Source: Syntrophobacterales bacterium (GTDB lineage: Bacteria > Desulfobacterota > Desulfobaccia > Desulfobaccales > 0-14-0-80-60-11). Taken from it: a DNA stretch of 36,131 bases. Positions 34,395 to 36,131 of this stretch are shown piece by piece. The translations under genes were made by a program, and so were the position numbers. The first letter of the stretch is position 1; each line of letters starts with the position of its first letter. Location: assembly GCA_020060385.1 (NCBI GenBank), contig JAGVAH010000078.1, positions 1 to 36,131 of the forward strand, in the 5' to 3' direction. Below the pieces are notes generated by a model. It saw only the letters and a list, made by a program, of their open reading frames with translations, had not been told where the DNA came from and did no database searches.

Positions 34395-36131
34395 TCAGGC
34401 CTGTCCCAGGGCGAAGATGCCGGCCAGATCCAGGATCAGGCCCACCCGGCCGTCTCCCAGGATGGTGCCCCCGGCCAGGCCCTTGATCTTCTGAAAGGTA
34501 TCCCCCAGGGACTTAATCACTACCTCCTGTTTGCCCAGAATGTCATCCACCAGGAGTCCCTGTTGCTTCCCTTCATGCTCCACCACCATCACCAGGGCCT
34601 CGGTGGGAGGCATATCACCGTTGCCAGTCCTGAACAGCCGATGCAGGCGCACTAAGGGGATGAGTTGGCTGCGGACCTTAATGAGCTCCCCCTGCCCCTG
34701 GACCGTAAAGTAGTCTGACGCGGCCGGCCGCAAAGTCTCCCTTACCGCCACCGCCGGCAGGATGTAGCGTTCCTTGCCCACCTTCACCACCAGACCGTCG
34801 ATAATGGCCATGGTCAGGGGCATCCGCAGGGTAAAGCGGGTCCCCTGCTCCGGGCGGGTGTGGATTTCGATCTTGCCCTGGAGTCTTTCGATGGTGAGGC
34901 GCACCACATCCATGCCCACGCCCCGGCCGGAGATATCGGTGATCGTTTCCGCAGTGCTGAATCCGGGTTCAAAGATGAGGTAATCGATCTGCGTGGGGGT
35001 GAGCTGCTCCCCGGGCTGCACCAGTCCCCGCTCCTGGGCCTTGGCGAGAATGCGGTCCCGGTCCAGGCCCCGGCCGTCTTCTTCGATATCGATGACTACG
35101 TTTCCCCCCTTGTGGTAGGCCCGCAACCAGAGATGGCCCTCCTGGGGTTTCCCCGCGGCCTGGCGTTCCTTGGGGGACTCCAAGCCATGATCCAACGCGT
35201 TGCGCACCAGATGCACCAGAGGGTCGTAGATGGCCTCCACCATATTGCGGTCGATCTCGGTATCTTCCCCTTCCAGGTGCAGCTCCACCGATTTCTTGGA
35301 TTTCCGGGACAAATCCCGCACCAGCCGCACCATCTTCCGCAAGGTTTGGCCGATGGGGACCATGCGCATGGACATGGAAATCATCTGCAATTCGGTGGTG
35401 ATCCGGGACATCTGCGCCAGGTCCCGTTCCAGCTTTTGATCGGAAATCCCCAAAAGATGTGGGTTCTGCCGCACCTGGCTCTGGGCAATCACCAGCTCTC
35501 CCATCAGGTTCACCAGGTTGTCCACCTTGGACAGATCGATCTTAATGGTGGCGGGCATTTGGGCGTCCGCGGCCGCCTTGCCTTCCGGGGCCGCGGGCGG
35601 AGCCGCGACCTCGGGAGCCCGCTTTTCTTCCGTCAGCTGGTCCACCAGAGCCCGGGCCACCTTTTTGGGGGAGACCTTGCCTTCCTTGACCAGGATCTCG
35701 CCCAAAGGCGGGGTCTTCTCCTGGGCCTTCTGTTGCTCCAGGGCCTGGTCCAGGTCAGAACCGGTGATCTCCCCTTGGGCCATCAAGATCTCCCCCAACT
35801 GGCGTTTGGGGGCCTCTTCCCCGGGGCCGGGCTGCTGCAGTCGCTGGACCAGGTCCTTAATGTCCTGGAGGTTGAACTTCTGCAGCGGCCGATGGTCTGA
35901 CAGGGCCTCTTGGAGATCGTCCAGCATCTCTTTAAGCCGGTCCACCCCCAACAGAATGAGGTCGATTACCGGCGCCGTGATTTGCAGGCGGCCGCTGCGG
36001 GCTTCATCCAGAAGAGACTCTATTTCATGACTTAGCTCTTGGATCTGGGGAAGATTTAGGAATCCTGCCACCCCTTTGACAGTATGGAAGGGGCGGAAAA
36101 CCGCGTTGATGGCCTGGAGATCCGTGGGAGC
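34395..36131 (-). CDS. cheA: Chemotaxis histidine kinase CheA (N-terminus outside window)
   Basis: 578 residues are visible; the frame is open to the window edge, so the first part of the Hpt domain is missing. The phospho-acceptor His is at nucleotides 36084-36086 in FRPFHTVKGVAGFLNL. Between Hpt and the dimer domain is an uncommon middle section (35631-35804) with two similar units, LGEILMAQGEITGSDLDQAL and LGEILVKEGKVSPKKVARAL, like the N-terminal modules of type II secretion ATPases; no ordinary P2 domain is evident. Then come the dimer/ATPase domains (HLVRNALDHGLE, DGRGLDRD, ISGRGVGMDVV) and the CheW-like domain. CheA phosphorylates CheY and CheB. It is the first gene of the block seen here. 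Confidence 0.95.
   Translation of the reverse strand, partial: APTDLQAINAVFRPFHTVKGVAGFLNLPQIQELSHEIESLLDEARSGRLQITAPVIDLILLGVDRLKEMLDDLQEALSDHRPLQKFNLQDIKDLVQRLQQPGPGEEAPKRQLGEILMAQGEITGSDLDQALEQQKAQEKTPPLGEILVKEGKVSPKKVARALVDQLTEEKRAPEVAAPPAAPEGKAAADAQMPATIKIDLSKVDNLVNLMGELVIAQSQVRQNPHLLGISDQKLERDLAQMSRITTELQMISMSMRMVPIGQTLRKMVRLVRDLSRKSKKSVELHLEGEDTEIDRNMVEAIYDPLVHLVRNALDHGLESPKERQAAGKPQEGHLWLRAYHKGGNVVIDIEEDGRGLDRDRILAKAQERGLVQPGEQLTPTQIDYLIFEPGFSTAETITDISGRGVGMDVVRLTIERLQGKIEIHTRPEQGTRFTLRMPLTMAIIDGLVVKVGKERYILPAVAVRETLRPAASDYFTVQGQGELIKVRSQLIPLVRLHRLFRTGNGDMPPTEALVMVVEHEGKQQGLLVDDILGKQEVVIKSLGDTFQKIKGLAGGTILGDGRVGLILDLAGIFALGQA

Overview
The window looks like the chromosome of a GC-rich sulfate-reducing deltaproteobacterium (Desulfobacterota). 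A Desulfobacca-like or Syntrophobacterales-like lineage is my inference from overall gene content, not from a search. The decisive evidence is a complete dissimilatory sulfite reductase operon (dsrA-dsrB-dsrD-dsrN), backed by low-potential iron-sulfur proteins (a ferredoxin with an Asp-substituted cluster site and a rubredoxin) and a B12-dependent class II ribonucleotide reductase. Nearly all genes lie on the minus strand, so transcription runs from high to low coordinates. The plus-strand genes are a fragment at the left edge, an SGNH-hydrolase-like gene and a SlyD-type prolyl isomerase.

Layout. 1-700: end of an unidentified gene and a HicA/HicB toxin-antitoxin pair. 852-3473: class II ribonucleotide reductase and a DUF169 protein. 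3771-6059: cell-envelope genes (membrane-anchored SGNH protein, L,D-transpeptidase, M23-like protein). 6089-8270: argJ and a GyrI-like protein, interleaved with palindromic intergenic repeats. 8308-9495: an AT-rich two-gene cassette (DUF5343 plus a DUF4145-like protein), the best candidate here for a poorly described accessory system. 9726-12233: secA. 12234-14218: a large nested palindrome, a Fic AMPylase and a short-type N-acetylglutamate synthase. 14294-19528: slyD, ferredoxin and the dsr operon. 19549-23178: two M16 peptidase-family genes (one active, one lacking the zinc motif), a small conserved-looking protein and a REP-associated tyrosine transposase flanked by paired REP hairpins. 23228-25936: ABC-type substrate-binding lipoprotein, signal peptidase I, rubredoxin (53 aa) and a HAD phosphatase. 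26058-36131: a chemosensory cluster read cheA, mcp (zinc-binding CZB sensor), mcp (Cache sensor), cheW, cheR, cheD, HDOD, cheY, cheX, cheB.

How the parts work together. DsrAB reduces sulfite with siroheme probably amidated by DsrN, and DsrD is the small activator of the reaction. The ferredoxin downstream has its own good promoter. The chemosensory cluster contains all central components: kinase, coupling protein, two receptors, the methylation/demethylation/deamidation enzymes CheR, CheB and CheD, a single-domain CheY and the CheX phosphatase. No flagellar or pilus gene is in view, so whether its output is motility or another process cannot be decided here. Several intergenic gaps carry nested inverted repeats of different sequence but similar architecture, and these deserve a genome-wide comparison.
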